Assembly: GCF_000331105.1 (NCBI RefSeq)
Contig: NC_020054.1
Span: forward strand, 2,983,451 to 3,047,450
Length of the DNA: 64,000 nucleotides
Source: Fibrella aestuarina BUZ 2
Lineage (GTDB): Bacteria; Bacteroidota; Bacteroidia; Cytophagales; Spirosomataceae
Reading direction: 5' to 3'
The translations under genes were made by a program, and so were the position numbers. Within the stretch, counting starts at the first letter, position 1. Every line of letters starts with the position of its first letter. A model generated the notes under the pieces. That model was not told the DNA's origin, did not search any database, and saw only the letters and a list, made by a program, of their open reading frames with translations. This document shows, in pieces, positions 53,640 to 61,155 of the stretch.

Positions 53640-53920
53640 AGTGGCTCGGTAGAAAAGGCGACGGGTTTATCGGCGAACAGCACTTTCGTGATGGCCCAGG
53701 TGCTGCGAAACAGCTCGCTTTGCCGGTAGGTTTCGAGGGCCTCGGCCGATTCCCAATGGCTCAGCGTAAGGCGCACGTCGGGGTGGTCGAGATCGCGCAG
53801 TAGCTCCAGGTGCTGGCAACCCGGAAACGCCCTTATCTTTGCCCGTGAGCCGTCGAAAATGGCTTTAAAGGCGTCAAGTTCGTCGGGCCGGAACGTCATT
53901 CTTACAATACGAATCAGCAT
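53636..53920 (-). CDS. Antibiotic biosynthesis monooxygenase (ABM) domain protein
   Basis: This is a 94-residue dimeric alpha+beta barrel protein. It shows MLIRIVRMTFRPDELDAF (about 1-18), FPGCQHLELLRDLDHP (about 32-47), LSHWESAEALETYRQSELF (about 53-71) and a WAITKVLF strand. ABM-fold proteins include cofactor-free monooxygenases and haem-degrading or quinol-active enzymes. Its last codons overlap the start of the aminotransferase gene by 4 bases, so both are co-translated. Substrate not known. Confidence 0.87.
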   Translation of the reverse strand: MLIRIVRMTFRPDELDAFKAIFDGSRAKIRAFPGCQHLELLRDLDHPDVRLTLSHWESAEALETYRQSELFRSTWAITKVLFADKPVAFSTEPL

Positions 53921-54032
53921 AAATCGGGTTTACAGGTTTGGGTTTATAGTGTTCCGTTGCACAGCTGAGTTCTTGGTTGAAGCACTGGTGAAGAACCGAA
54001 ACCTGTGAACCCAAGACTATAAATTAACTCTT

Positions 54033-55004
54033 ATGAATTACCGAACCTTTGGCCGGACAGGCTGGCAAATTAGTGAAATTGGGTATGGAATGTGGGGCCT
54101 GGCCGGCTGGACAGGCTCTGATAAAGCCGAAGTGCTCCGGGCGCTCCAACGCTCGGTTGAGTTGGGCTGTAATTTCTTCGATACCGCCTGGGGCTATGCC
54201 GAGGGGGTCAGCGAGCAGATTCTGGGCCAGTTATTGGCCAACAATGCCGATACGAAACTGTATGCCGCCACGAAGATTCCACCCAAAAACCGCATCTGGC
54301 CGTCGAAATCGCACTTTTCTATCGACGACGTTTTTCCCGCTGACTACATTGTCGAGTATACCGATAAGAGCCTCAAAAACCTGGGCGTCGAGACCATCGA
54401 CCTGCTCCAGTTTCACGTGTGGGAAGATGCCTGGGCCAACCGCGACGAGTGGAAACGGACCGTCGAAGACTTGACGCAGCAGGGCAAAGTGCAGGCGTGG
54501 GGCGTATCGGTCAACCGCTGGGAGCCTAACAACTGCCTCGATACGCTGCGTACCGGCCTGATCGACGCCGTGCAGGTGATTTACAATATCTTCGACCAGA
54601 ACCCCGAAGACGAACTGTTTCCGCTGTGCCGGGCGCTAAAAATCGGTGTGATTGCGCGGGTGCCGTTTGATGAAGGCACGCTGACGGGCACCATGACCAA
54701 AGAAACGACCTTCCCCGCCGACGACTGGCGGTCGACGTATTTCGTGCCGGAAAACCTGAACAGCAGCGTCGACCATGCCGATGCGCTGAAACCGCTGGTA
54801 CCCGAGGGCATGACGATGGCCGAAATGGCATTGCGCTTTATCCTGGCTAACCCCGATGTGTCGACGACCATTCCCGGCATGCGTCGCATCGCCAACGTAG
54901 AAGCCAACTGCGGTGCCAGCGACGGCAAAACGCTGCCCGACGCCCTGCTAAACGAACTCAAAGGCCACCGCTGGGACCGCACCCCGACCGAGTGGAGTCA
55001 ATAG
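54033..55004 (+). CDS. Aldo/keto reductase
   Basis: This is a 323-residue NADPH-dependent oxidoreductase with the TIM-barrel of the AKR family. Catalytic residues lie in FFDTAWGYAEG (Asp about 49, Tyr about 54), YAATKIPP (Lys about 82) and DLLQFHVWED (His about 126). The cofactor-binding region is near RVPFDEGTL, and the end carries ALRFILANPDVSTTIPGMR. It probably reduces sugar or lipid aldehydes. It is divergent from the ABM gene with a 112-base gap and is followed by a clear terminator, so it is transcribed alone. Confidence 0.93.
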   Translation: MNYRTFGRTGWQISEIGYGMWGLAGWTGSDKAEVLRALQRSVELGCNFFDTAWGYAEGVSEQILGQLLANNADTKLYAATKIPPKNRIWPSKSHFSIDDVFPADYIVEYTDKSLKNLGVETIDLLQFHVWEDAWANRDEWKRTVEDLTQQGKVQAWGVSVNRWEPNNCLDTLRTGLIDAVQVIYNIFDQNPEDELFPLCRALKIGVIARVPFDEGTLTGTMTKETTFPADDWRSTYFVPENLNSSVDHADALKPLVPEGMTMAEMALRFILANPDVSTTIPGMRRIANVEANCGASDGKTLPDALLNELKGHRWDRTPTEWSQ

Positions 55005-55030
55005 CCCATAAGGCAACGTACCTGATAAGT

Positions 55031-55065
55031 AAGAAGCCGAACTCCTACCAGGGGTTCGGCTTCTT
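55031..55065 (+). terminator. Terminator of the aldo/keto reductase gene
   Basis: AAGAAGCCGAACTCC (55031-55045) pairs with GGGGTTCGGCTTCTT (55051-55065) with one G-T pair and a 5-base loop, 26 bases after the stop. Confidence 0.85.
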
Positions 55066-55128
55066 GCATTTGACCGTGAACAGCATGAAGGGTGATGGGT
55101 TAACTACCAATGGTTGATAGTGGGGTTT

Positions 55129-55214
55129 TGTCATCCCGACGAGAGGAGGTATCCTGATGGTTTTTAGCTCTCAGGAAAGGACAACTCAAGATTCCTCCTG
55201 TCGTCGGACTGACA
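55129..55214. repeat. REP-like imperfect inverted-repeat element
   Basis: The left arm 55129-55153 (TGTCATCCCGACGAGAGGAG...) and right arm 55190-55214 are complementary at 21 of 25 positions around a 36-base centre. The GTCATCCCGACG...CGTCGGACTGACA form resembles small intergenic repeats common in Bacteroidota genomes, to my recollection. It is probably a dispersed REP- or MITE-like element. Confidence 0.65.
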
Positions 55215-55249
55215 AGAAGCCCAAGCTTCTTTCCCAAAATAGATCCATT

Positions 55250-55276
55250 AACTCATCGTACAGTGTACGATGAGTT
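55250..55276. repeat. Perfect 12-base hairpin
   Basis: AACTCATCGTAC (55250-55261) and GTACGATGAGTT (55265-55276) flank the loop AGT. It lies 54 bases from the end of the minus-strand DUF4199 gene and may end its transcript. GTCGTACGAT follows immediately as a partial further repeat. Confidence 0.75.
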
Positions 55277-55330
55277 TGTCGTACGATAAAACCATCTTGT
55301 AACCGAGTCCTCCAAACCCGGTATGGCGGA

Positions 55331-55867
55331 CTACACGCGGGCGAAGCGGGCATTCGTTTTCTTGAGCACCAGCGCGCTGATGAGGGCGACGAGCAGACCA
55401 ATCGGGAATATTTCCATGAACGTGATGCCGATTAGGCCGGGCCAGGTGTCGTAGTAGACAAACATCGACTGCATGCTTTGCTTGGCCTCGGCGATCTGGG
55501 CGAGTGTTTTTCCTTCGCTTTGCAGGCGATTGAGCATGAACTGCGTGTAATCACTGACAAAATTGGGGTAGACCGTTTTGAAGATGACGATCCACGTAAG
55601 CACGTATAGCACCGAGGCAATCGTGGCTACGCCAAGGCCCAGCCCAAACGCCTGTTTGAACGAAATCTGGCCCGCCTGCTGCTGATCGCGGTAGCGTTTG
55701 ATGGCAATGGGAATGAAGGAAGCCGAGAGCAACATGGCAACGTACCCAACCAGCTCGCCCTGATTGAAGCTGTCGGGGTTTTGGCGGTGAATGAGCATGG
55801 TCACCAACAGCACGGTCGATACCAGCAGGCCGGATAGCGTGCCGAAGATGAGTATGGTCTTTTGCAT
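55331..55867 (-). CDS. DUF4199 family membrane protein
   Basis: This is a 178-residue inner-membrane protein of unknown function with the DUF4199 pattern: four hydrophobic helices at about 5-25 (TILIFGTLSGLLVSTVLLVTML), 40-56 (LVGYVAMLLSASFIPIAI), 75-96 (GLGVATIASVLYVLTWIVIF) and 145-166 (GITFMEIFPIGLLVALISALVL). Between the third and fourth is an amphipathic region (FMLNRLQSEGKTLAQIAEAKQSM). I start it at 55867 (MQKTILIFGT); an earlier start at 55912 adds a leader without family character. It is monocistronic or read with the gene upstream past a hairpin. Confidence 0.8.
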   Translation of the reverse strand: MQKTILIFGTLSGLLVSTVLLVTMLIHRQNPDSFNQGELVGYVAMLLSASFIPIAIKRYRDQQQAGQISFKQAFGLGLGVATIASVLYVLTWIVIFKTVYPNFVSDYTQFMLNRLQSEGKTLAQIAEAKQSMQSMFVYYDTWPGLIGITFMEIFPIGLLVALISALVLKKTNARFARV

Positions 55868-55919
55868 GGACGAGGTTGGTTTATGAGCTAAAGGTGGCTG
55901 TTGAGCGGCCAATCCCGTT

Positions 55920-55960
55920 CATCCGTTCGGGTGATTTGGCCAAAATCACCCGAACGGATG
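55920..55960 (-). terminator. Hairpin between LuxR-type and DUF4199 genes
   Basis: CATCCGTTCGGGTGATTT (55920-55937) and its exact complement (55943-55960) form an 18-base stem with a 5-base loop. It lies 42 bases past the stop of the minus-strand LuxR-type gene. Confidence 0.82.
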
Positions 55961-56002
55961 AGGCTAATCGAGCAGGCCCAGCAACCGCGCTTTACCCACC
56001 GC

Positions 56003-56395
56003 CTAGGTACGTCGTTTCACGTCCAGCTTGACATACAGGTTGGCCAGGTGCGTCTTGACGGTATTGGGCGACACAAACAGCCGATCCGCGATTTCGTCGT
56101 TGCTGAGGCCCTGCGCCAGTTGAACGAGCACGTCGAGTTCCCGGCTGCTGATGCCGAGTTGGCTAATTACCTGCGGGTCGGGTTGGGGCGCGGGATGGTA
56201 CGACGGCGGGGCTGGGTACGTTGGCGATGACCAGCGCAGGCCAAGCCAGATGCCCACCAGCGCGAAGACAACGGCAACCAGCAGTAGATACAATTCCACC
56301 ACGTGGCCAATCACCAGCAGCCGGTATTCCGACCAGACCATCAGGCTAACCAGACTGCCCAGCGCCAGGCCATAAACAAGTACGTGCCGGATCAT
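56003..56395 (-). CDS. Membrane-anchored LuxR-type helix-turn-helix protein
   Basis: This is a 130-residue protein with two hydrophobic helices at the N-terminus (about 3-24, VLVYGLALGSLVSLMVW; about 30-54, VVELYLLLVAVVFALVGIWLGL), a proline-rich linker (SSPTYPAPPSYHPAPQPDP) and a complete LuxR/GerE DNA-binding domain (about 82-130, SSRELDVLVQLAQGLSNDEI, then SPNTVKTHLANLYVKLDV). It would be a transcription factor held at the inner membrane, with no receiver or sensor domain. Its last codons overlap a GGTACGT-family motif. Targets are unknown; the adjacent SDR or DUF4199 genes are possible. Confidence 0.85.
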   Translation of the reverse strand: MIRHVLVYGLALGSLVSLMVWSEYRLLVIGHVVELYLLLVAVVFALVGIWLGLRWSSPTYPAPPSYHPAPQPDPQVISQLGISSRELDVLVQLAQGLSNDEIADRLFVSPNTVKTHLANLYVKLDVKRRT

Positions 56396-56410
56396 GTTGG
56401 TAAACCGTGT

Positions 56411-57130
56411 TTAATACTCCTGCGTCAGTGGGTGAACCATAAATTCGTCGATGACAACGTGGGGTGGGCGGCTCACGATAAACAACATCGACTCGGCCAT
56501 ATCCTCTACCTGAAGATAGTGTTTCGAGGTTTCGTGGCCATGCCCTTTCGCGTGAAAATGCGAATCGACCAGCCCCGAGTAAACGCCGGTTACTTTGATG
56601 CCATGCGGCCGGACCTCCTTCCGAAGTGCGCCCATGAAGGCTTCCTGCGCGTATTTGCTGGCCGTATAGAGTGCGCCACCCGCGAAGGTGCGCTTGGCCA
56701 CGTCAGACGCCACCACCACCACATGCCCGCTCCCTTGCGCTTTGAGCGTGGGCAGGGCGGCTTTGGTCAGCACAAACGTGCCTTTTACGTTGGTGGCCAT
56801 CACGGCGTCCCACTCGTCGACGGTCAGCTCATCGACCGGCTTGAAAATGCCGAAACCCGCGTTGTTGATCACGACGTCGATGCGGCCAAACCGATCGAGC
56901 GCCGTCTGTACCACGGCTCCCATGTCGGCTTCGCTGGCGACGTCACCCGCCAGGCCGATCAGGCTGCCTGTACCCAGCGTGGCGGCTTCGGTTTCCAGCG
57001 AGGCCAGTTCGTCGGCGTTGCGGGCGGTAGCCACTACATGGGCGCCGTTTTGAGCAAGCAATAAGGCCGTCGCCCGACCGATACCGCGCGACGCCCCCGA
57101 GATCAGAATAACTTTTTGTGCGATGTTCAT
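56411..57130 (-). CDS. Short-chain dehydrogenase/reductase
   Basis: This is a 239-residue cytoplasmic NAD(P)-dependent oxidoreductase. It has SGASRGIG (about 11-18), NNAGFG (about 89-94), the catalytic serine in VVVASDVA (about 140) and YTASKYAQ (about 153-160). The C-terminal segment VVIDEFMVHPLTQEY is typical of the YdfG/clavulanate-type SDR subgroup. It lies 15 bases upstream of the LuxR-type gene on the same strand, so the two may be co-expressed. Substrate unknown. Confidence 0.9.
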   Translation of the reverse strand: MNIAQKVILISGASRGIGRATALLLAQNGAHVVATARNADELASLETEAATLGTGSLIGLAGDVASEADMGAVVQTALDRFGRIDVVINNAGFGIFKPVDELTVDEWDAVMATNVKGTFVLTKAALPTLKAQGSGHVVVVASDVAKRTFAGGALYTASKYAQEAFMGALRKEVRPHGIKVTGVYSGLVDSHFHAKGHGHETSKHYLQVEDMAESMLFIVSRPPHVVIDEFMVHPLTQEY

Positions 57131-57223
57131 GCGGTAAAAATAAGCGGGACCAGCGCGGAAGTGGATGACCTACGAATCCGTTTTGTCGGCTATCTTGAGC
57201 AGACAAGGCCTGTTGTACACCCA

Positions 57224-58033
57224 ATGCCCCATTCGTCCCAATCCCCGTCGACTGCCCAGCCTACCCCCCTGGCGGCGATGAGTAACAGTATCGTCGTGGC
57301 GCTGATCGCCAACCTGAGTATGGTGATGCTCCATGAACTGGGGCACTTTCTGGTTGCCTATTCCCTGGGCCTAAACCCGCAGCTTCATCATAATTTCGTG
57401 TACATCGACCCCCACAACGTAGCTGACGCGCAATTGCTGTGGATTGCGGCGGCGGGGCCGCTGGGGTCGTTGCTCGTCGGGGGCGCTTGCCTGTCAGCTG
57501 AACGGCAGATTCGGCAGAAAAGACCCGGTACGTTGCTGTTGCTGTGGATGGGACTACACGGTGTGCTGCTTTTTCTGGGCTACCTATTCATCGCGCCTTT
57601 TTTCCGGGAAGGTGATACGGGCAAGGTGTTCGCCCTGCTCGGCCTACCCGAGTGGCTCATCATCCTGTTGTCGGTGGGTAGTGTGGGGGTCTTGACGCGA
57701 CTGTTTATACAACTCTCGGCCCGGTTTAGCCCGTATGGTAATTTAGGTCTGTTGGCGGGGTCGCGCGCCAACCTGCTGATTCTGTGGCCGGTCATGGCCA
57801 ATGTGCTCGCTGGCCTGTTGCATCTGCCCGTGTCGCATCCGGTCAGCCTGCTGTCGCCGTTGTGCATGCCGCTGGCGTTCATGGCTATGTACCGGCCGTT
57901 TAAACGATCGGCAGCGGCGGCATCCGTGCGCGAGCCCACTGTGCCACTAACCCCGCTGTCGGGTTGGGCCATTGGCTTGTTGCTTATCGTAATCGGTTTG
58001 TTTCGCTGGCTGAACTACCCGGTTCATCCGTAG
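57224..58033 (+). CDS. Membrane metalloprotease-like protein (HExxH)
   Basis: This is a 269-residue polytopic membrane protein with six to seven hydrophobic helices and a zinc-binding motif in the first: ANLSMVMLHELGHFLVAYSLG (HELGH at about 36-40). This suggests an intramembrane or membrane-embedded peptidase of the M50-like type. I start it at 57224 (MPHSSQSPS); an upstream start at 57116 overlaps the divergent SDR gene. No typical second M50 motif (NxxPxxxxDG) is evident, so activity is uncertain. The next gene, a DMT transporter, begins 29 bases after its stop. Confidence 0.65.
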   Translation: MPHSSQSPSTAQPTPLAAMSNSIVVALIANLSMVMLHELGHFLVAYSLGLNPQLHHNFVYIDPHNVADAQLLWIAAAGPLGSLLVGGACLSAERQIRQKRPGTLLLLWMGLHGVLLFLGYLFIAPFFREGDTGKVFALLGLPEWLIILLSVGSVGVLTRLFIQLSARFSPYGNLGLLAGSRANLLILWPVMANVLAGLLHLPVSHPVSLLSPLCMPLAFMAMYRPFKRSAAAASVREPTVPLTPLSGWAIGLLLIVIGLFRWLNYPVHP

Positions 58034-58038
58034 GGCCG

Positions 58039-58046
58039 TAGCTTTG
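58039..58046 (+). promoter_or_regulatory. -7 promoter element before the DMT transporter gene
   Basis: TAGCTTTG matches TAnnTTTG exactly, 16 bases before the start codon. No good -33 element is visible, so this is tentative. Confidence 0.35.
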
Positions 58047-58062
58047 TCAAAATTTACCCTGT

Positions 58063-58995
58063 ATGGTCTACCTCATTGCCAGCGTGGTGCTGTCGGTACT
58101 GCTGCTACTGAACTTTCGGCTTTTCCCTCGTTATCAGGTCGATACGTTTCAGGCGATTGTCTTCAATTACCCCATTTGTTTTGTCACAGGCTACCTGCTA
58201 CTGCCCGCCGGGGTTGAGTTCCGGGTCGATCTGACCCAAACCTGGACCTGGATGGCACTGGGTATTGGCGTGGCGTTTGTGCTGACGTTTCTACTATCGG
58301 GCGCCAGTACGCAGCGCAACGGCATGACGGCCACCTCACTAGCCAACAACCTGTCGCTGGTGATACCGGTGAGCGTGAGCCTGTTTGTGCTGGCGACGCC
58401 GGGCACGGCGGGGCGGGCGTTCGATACCTGGAATTACGTGGGGTTACTGCTGGCCGTAGTGGCCGTGGGGCTGAGCACCTACCGCAAACCCGATCCCGCC
58501 GAGGCGGCTCCGACCGGGTCAGGTACGTTGGGCCAGTCGGCGCTGTTGCTGTTGAGCGTCTTTCTGATGTATGGCCTCACCAACACCATGATCAACTACA
58601 TGAACGTGCGCTACATCGCCGCCGATGCCTCCGCGACGGGGCACCACCCGGTGGTGGTGACGCTTACGATGGTGGTGGGGGCTATTGCCGCCGGCTTTTT
58701 CCTACTGCTGATCCGATACGCGCGCGGGGGCGAACGCCTCGCCGGCCGTAACGTGGTGGGGGCCATTACGCTGGGCATCCCCAATTTTCTGAGTTTCTAC
58801 ACGCTGGTGCTGGCGCTGTCGGCCTACGGCGGCAATGGGGCCTTCGTATACCCGCTCTACAACATCGGCGTTATTTTGCTGGCGGCCGCTACGGCTACGC
58901 TCTTTTTTCGCGAAAGCCTGCTGACCATCAATAAGATCGGCCTCGCCCTGGCGATTCTGGCCATTGCCCTGCTATCCTGGCAGGAGTTTGTTTAA
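58063..58995 (+). CDS. EamA/DMT-family transporter
   Basis: This is a 310-residue inner-membrane protein with ten predicted helices in two repeats of five, the drug/metabolite transporter layout. Examples are MVYLIASVVLSVLLLLNF (1-18), MALGIGVAFVLTFLLSGAST (about 64-83), LANNLSLVIPVSVSLFVLA (about 92-110), FLSFYTLVLALSAYGGNGAF (about 244-263), YNIGVILLAAATATLFFRE (about 266-284) and the last helix to 308. It probably exports or imports a small metabolite. Its stop codon lies at the edge of the inverted repeat at 58995. Confidence 0.85.
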   Translation: MVYLIASVVLSVLLLLNFRLFPRYQVDTFQAIVFNYPICFVTGYLLLPAGVEFRVDLTQTWTWMALGIGVAFVLTFLLSGASTQRNGMTATSLANNLSLVIPVSVSLFVLATPGTAGRAFDTWNYVGLLLAVVAVGLSTYRKPDPAEAAPTGSGTLGQSALLLLSVFLMYGLTNTMINYMNVRYIAADASATGHHPVVVTLTMVVGAIAAGFFLLLIRYARGGERLAGRNVVGAITLGIPNFLSFYTLVLALSAYGGNGAFVYPLYNIGVILLAAATATLFFRESLLTINKIGLALAILAIALLSWQEFV

Positions 58996-59100
58996 ATGAA
59001 TAATGTATAATGCACGATGTACAGTGTACAATGATGTTGCATAGCGAGCTTTCTCTTCTGCCCGGTCTCATTGTGCATTGTACATCGTACATTATCCATT
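58995..59100. repeat. Inverted repeat after the DMT transporter gene
   Basis: The left arm 58995-59034 and right arm 59068-59100 are imperfectly complementary, with gaps. The left arm carries ATGAATAATGTATAATG (58996-59012), identical to 21405-21421. It lies between convergent genes and would work as a terminator. It belongs to a dispersed repeat family. Confidence 0.75.
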
Positions 59101-59105
59101 AATCA

Positions 59106-59705
59106 TCATTTGATGGCTACCCGCTCGGTGAATTGCTTCTGCGAGGGGCCGTAAACGAATGTGTAATCACCGGCAGGCAGGCTGCTCAGGTCGAAACGGT
59201 GGGTGGTGCCCTGACCAAACGATTTGCTGAAGACCAGGTCATTCATACGGTCGTAGATCGATACCGTCAGTTCCTTTACGCCCGGCGTTACCAGTTCATA
59301 CTTGTTTTGCGCATAGGTGTTCAGAACGGGCTTCGTCAGCTCGGTCATGTTTTGCGCATCCACGCTGACCACGTCATTCCGAATGGTCAGGCCCTGCGAC
59401 ATCCAGAAGCCGTCGTTGGTGGCCGTAACAAAATAACGCCCATCGGGCAGGTTCACCAGGTTCAGCAGGGCGCCCCGCTTGTCCAGGCTACGAAGGGTGC
59501 CCTGATACAGCAGGTTCCCGGTGAGGTCGATAACGGCTACGTCAACAGGCGTGTTAACGGGTGAGAACAGGCGAACCTTCTTAACGCCTGATTTCAGGAC
59601 ATTTACGGTAGAAGGTTTGTCGGCAGTTTGGGCAACGGCCATCTCGGCGGTCCCCAGTGTCCAGGCTGCGAGCAGCGTGGCGATTGTCAAACGAACATGG
59701 TTCAT
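59106..59705 (-). CDS. Secreted protein with two sorting-tail-like repeats
   Basis: This is a 199-residue exported protein of unknown function. A signal peptide (about 1-25, ATLLAAWTLGTAEMAVAQ) precedes two similar beta-sandwich units: one at about 45-110 (VDVAVIDLTGNLLYQGTL, NLPDGRYFVTATND) and one at about 145-199 (LTVSIYDRMNDLVFSKSF, SLPAGDYTFVYGPSQ). Both resemble the fold of type IX secretion C-terminal domains, but with no large cargo domain in front. It may be a periplasmic or surface-associated accessory protein. It is transcribed towards the inverted repeat at 58995. Confidence 0.78.
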   Translation of the reverse strand: MNHVRLTIATLLAAWTLGTAEMAVAQTADKPSTVNVLKSGVKKVRLFSPVNTPVDVAVIDLTGNLLYQGTLRSLDKRGALLNLVNLPDGRYFVTATNDGFWMSQGLTIRNDVVSVDAQNMTELTKPVLNTYAQNKYELVTPGVKELTVSIYDRMNDLVFSKSFGQGTTHRFDLSSLPAGDYTFVYGPSQKQFTERVAIK

Positions 59706-59979
59706 AATCGTACAGTGTATTTGGTTTTACCGTGACAAAGGTGGGGGTATTCCGATTTCACTTACAAGCGTTTTGGACCTCGTTAACAATGGCTTAATCA
59801 AATCTCTTGATTTCGTACAAGCCTGTGAATGAATAGTTTATCGAAACACTTTAGAGTGCAATAGATTCCTCAATTTGCACTGCTAATTGTATTTTTCTAA
59901 TAATGCGAACGAATTGCACTATACCATTTTTCGACCCAACTGCGTATGCCACTCAATACAATTTGGGTATATTGTAACC

Positions 59980-61080
59980 ATGAGACTGTTAACTTACTTG
60001 CTGGTTAGCCTATGCCTTTCATTCGTATTTCAGCGTTGCCGAACGGCCCAATCCACGACCCGAACTACCCCAACCGCGCTGATCTCAGCCGAAGGTTTTC
60101 TGACTTGCTTTGAGCCGGGCCTGGCCGAAGGAAAGCTTTGGTGCGAGGCGTCGGCGGTGCTGAATCAGCAGCGTCGCATTTATCTGGCCAACGACAAAGA
60201 CATGCCTGCGCCCCGTTCGTCGGTCTTCTTTTACCCCGATTTCGAGCAACTCAACACCGTGGCGGCGGGCAATCAGCTGCCAACGTACCTGGAGCAGCCG
60301 CTGCTGCGGCAAGCCCATAAGTTTGAGGAGTTTGCCCAAAGCCCCGACGGGCGGTGGACGTTTCTGACCACAGCCTTCGATCGCATCAAGCCCGATACGT
60401 CGTCGTTCGATGGCTACAATATGCTGTTGGCCTGGCGGCCGGGGCAGGAGGGAGCCATGCGGGTGGTGAGTGCCGATAAACCCGGTGGCGCGTCGCTTGG
60501 GCTTCGCAGACAGATACAGGCTGCCCTGGGCGGTTCGCCCTACTTTAAGATAGAAGGACTAGCCGCCACCAATACACAACTGTGGTTTGGCGTGCGCGAA
60601 CAGGGCGAGCGCTACGATAAATTCGATTACCGCATCACGATCCTGACGGCTACGTACCGGGCCACGCCGGACGAGCAGGGCGGCGAGAAGTTGGTACTGG
60701 GCCCGGTTTCGCTCGTCCGTGAATTCAAGGTCGACGACGTCGATCCGGTGCTGCCCAAACCTCTGGCCGTTTCGAGCCTGGAGTATGACCCGGCCCGGCG
60801 GTGCTTCTGGCTTATGACGTCCTATGAGCAAGCCGGGCAGATTGGCGCTTATCTGTGGACGATCACCGAGCTGGCGATGCGGAAGGATGGCGACCTGCAA
60901 CTGGTCCGTATGGCCGACAAAAAACCGCTGGCGTTCAGCCACAAAGCCGAGGATATGACCTTCATTGATCCCAACACGCTGCTGGTCATTCACGACGACG
61001 ATCACGTCAAAACGCGCATCGGGAACCAGGAGCGCCAGCCCAATCAGACGGCCTATAGCATCGTCAGGCTTGGGTTTTAG
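59980..61080 (+). CDS. Exported protein of unknown function
   Basis: I do not recognise a named family. I start it at 59980 (MRLLTYLLVSLCLSFVFQRC), giving an export signal; Cys 20 could be a lipid-attachment site, though FQRC is not a good lipobox. The remaining 345 residues are rich in short beta strands and Asp-Gly turns (SPDGRWTFLTTAFD, DLQLVRMADKKPLAF, AEDMTFIDPNTLLVIHDDDH), suggesting a beta-propeller that binds a ligand. The upstream 274 bases to the divergent secreted-protein gene are AT-rich and must hold promoters for both. A perfect hairpin terminator follows. Confidence 0.7.
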   Translation: MRLLTYLLVSLCLSFVFQRCRTAQSTTRTTPTALISAEGFLTCFEPGLAEGKLWCEASAVLNQQRRIYLANDKDMPAPRSSVFFYPDFEQLNTVAAGNQLPTYLEQPLLRQAHKFEEFAQSPDGRWTFLTTAFDRIKPDTSSFDGYNMLLAWRPGQEGAMRVVSADKPGGASLGLRRQIQAALGGSPYFKIEGLAATNTQLWFGVREQGERYDKFDYRITILTATYRATPDEQGGEKLVLGPVSLVREFKVDDVDPVLPKPLAVSSLEYDPARRCFWLMTSYEQAGQIGAYLWTITELAMRKDGDLQLVRMADKKPLAFSHKAEDMTFIDPNTLLVIHDDDHVKTRIGNQERQPNQTAYSIVRLGF

Positions 61081-61098
61081 GTAGAACTAGCAAACTCC

Positions 61099-61155
61099 AA
61101 CGGCGTGCCGGCCGAGCGTCAGGTCTCCTGGCCGGCGCTCGGCCGGCACGCCGTT
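61099..61155. terminator. Perfect 20-base hairpin, bidirectional terminator
   Basis: AACGGCGTGCCGGCCGAGCG (61099-61118) and its exact complement (61136-61155) flank a 17-base loop. The right arm abuts the stop codon of the convergent TetR gene, the same arrangement as at 51534. Confidence 0.92.

Larger units (their letters stand above)
55005..55330. other. Intergenic region rich in inverted repeats
   Basis: This gap between convergent genes holds a GGTACGT-family motif (55016-55022), a terminator (55031-55065), an 86-base repeat element (55129-55214) and a hairpin (55250-55276). No gene is seen. Confidence 0.7.
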
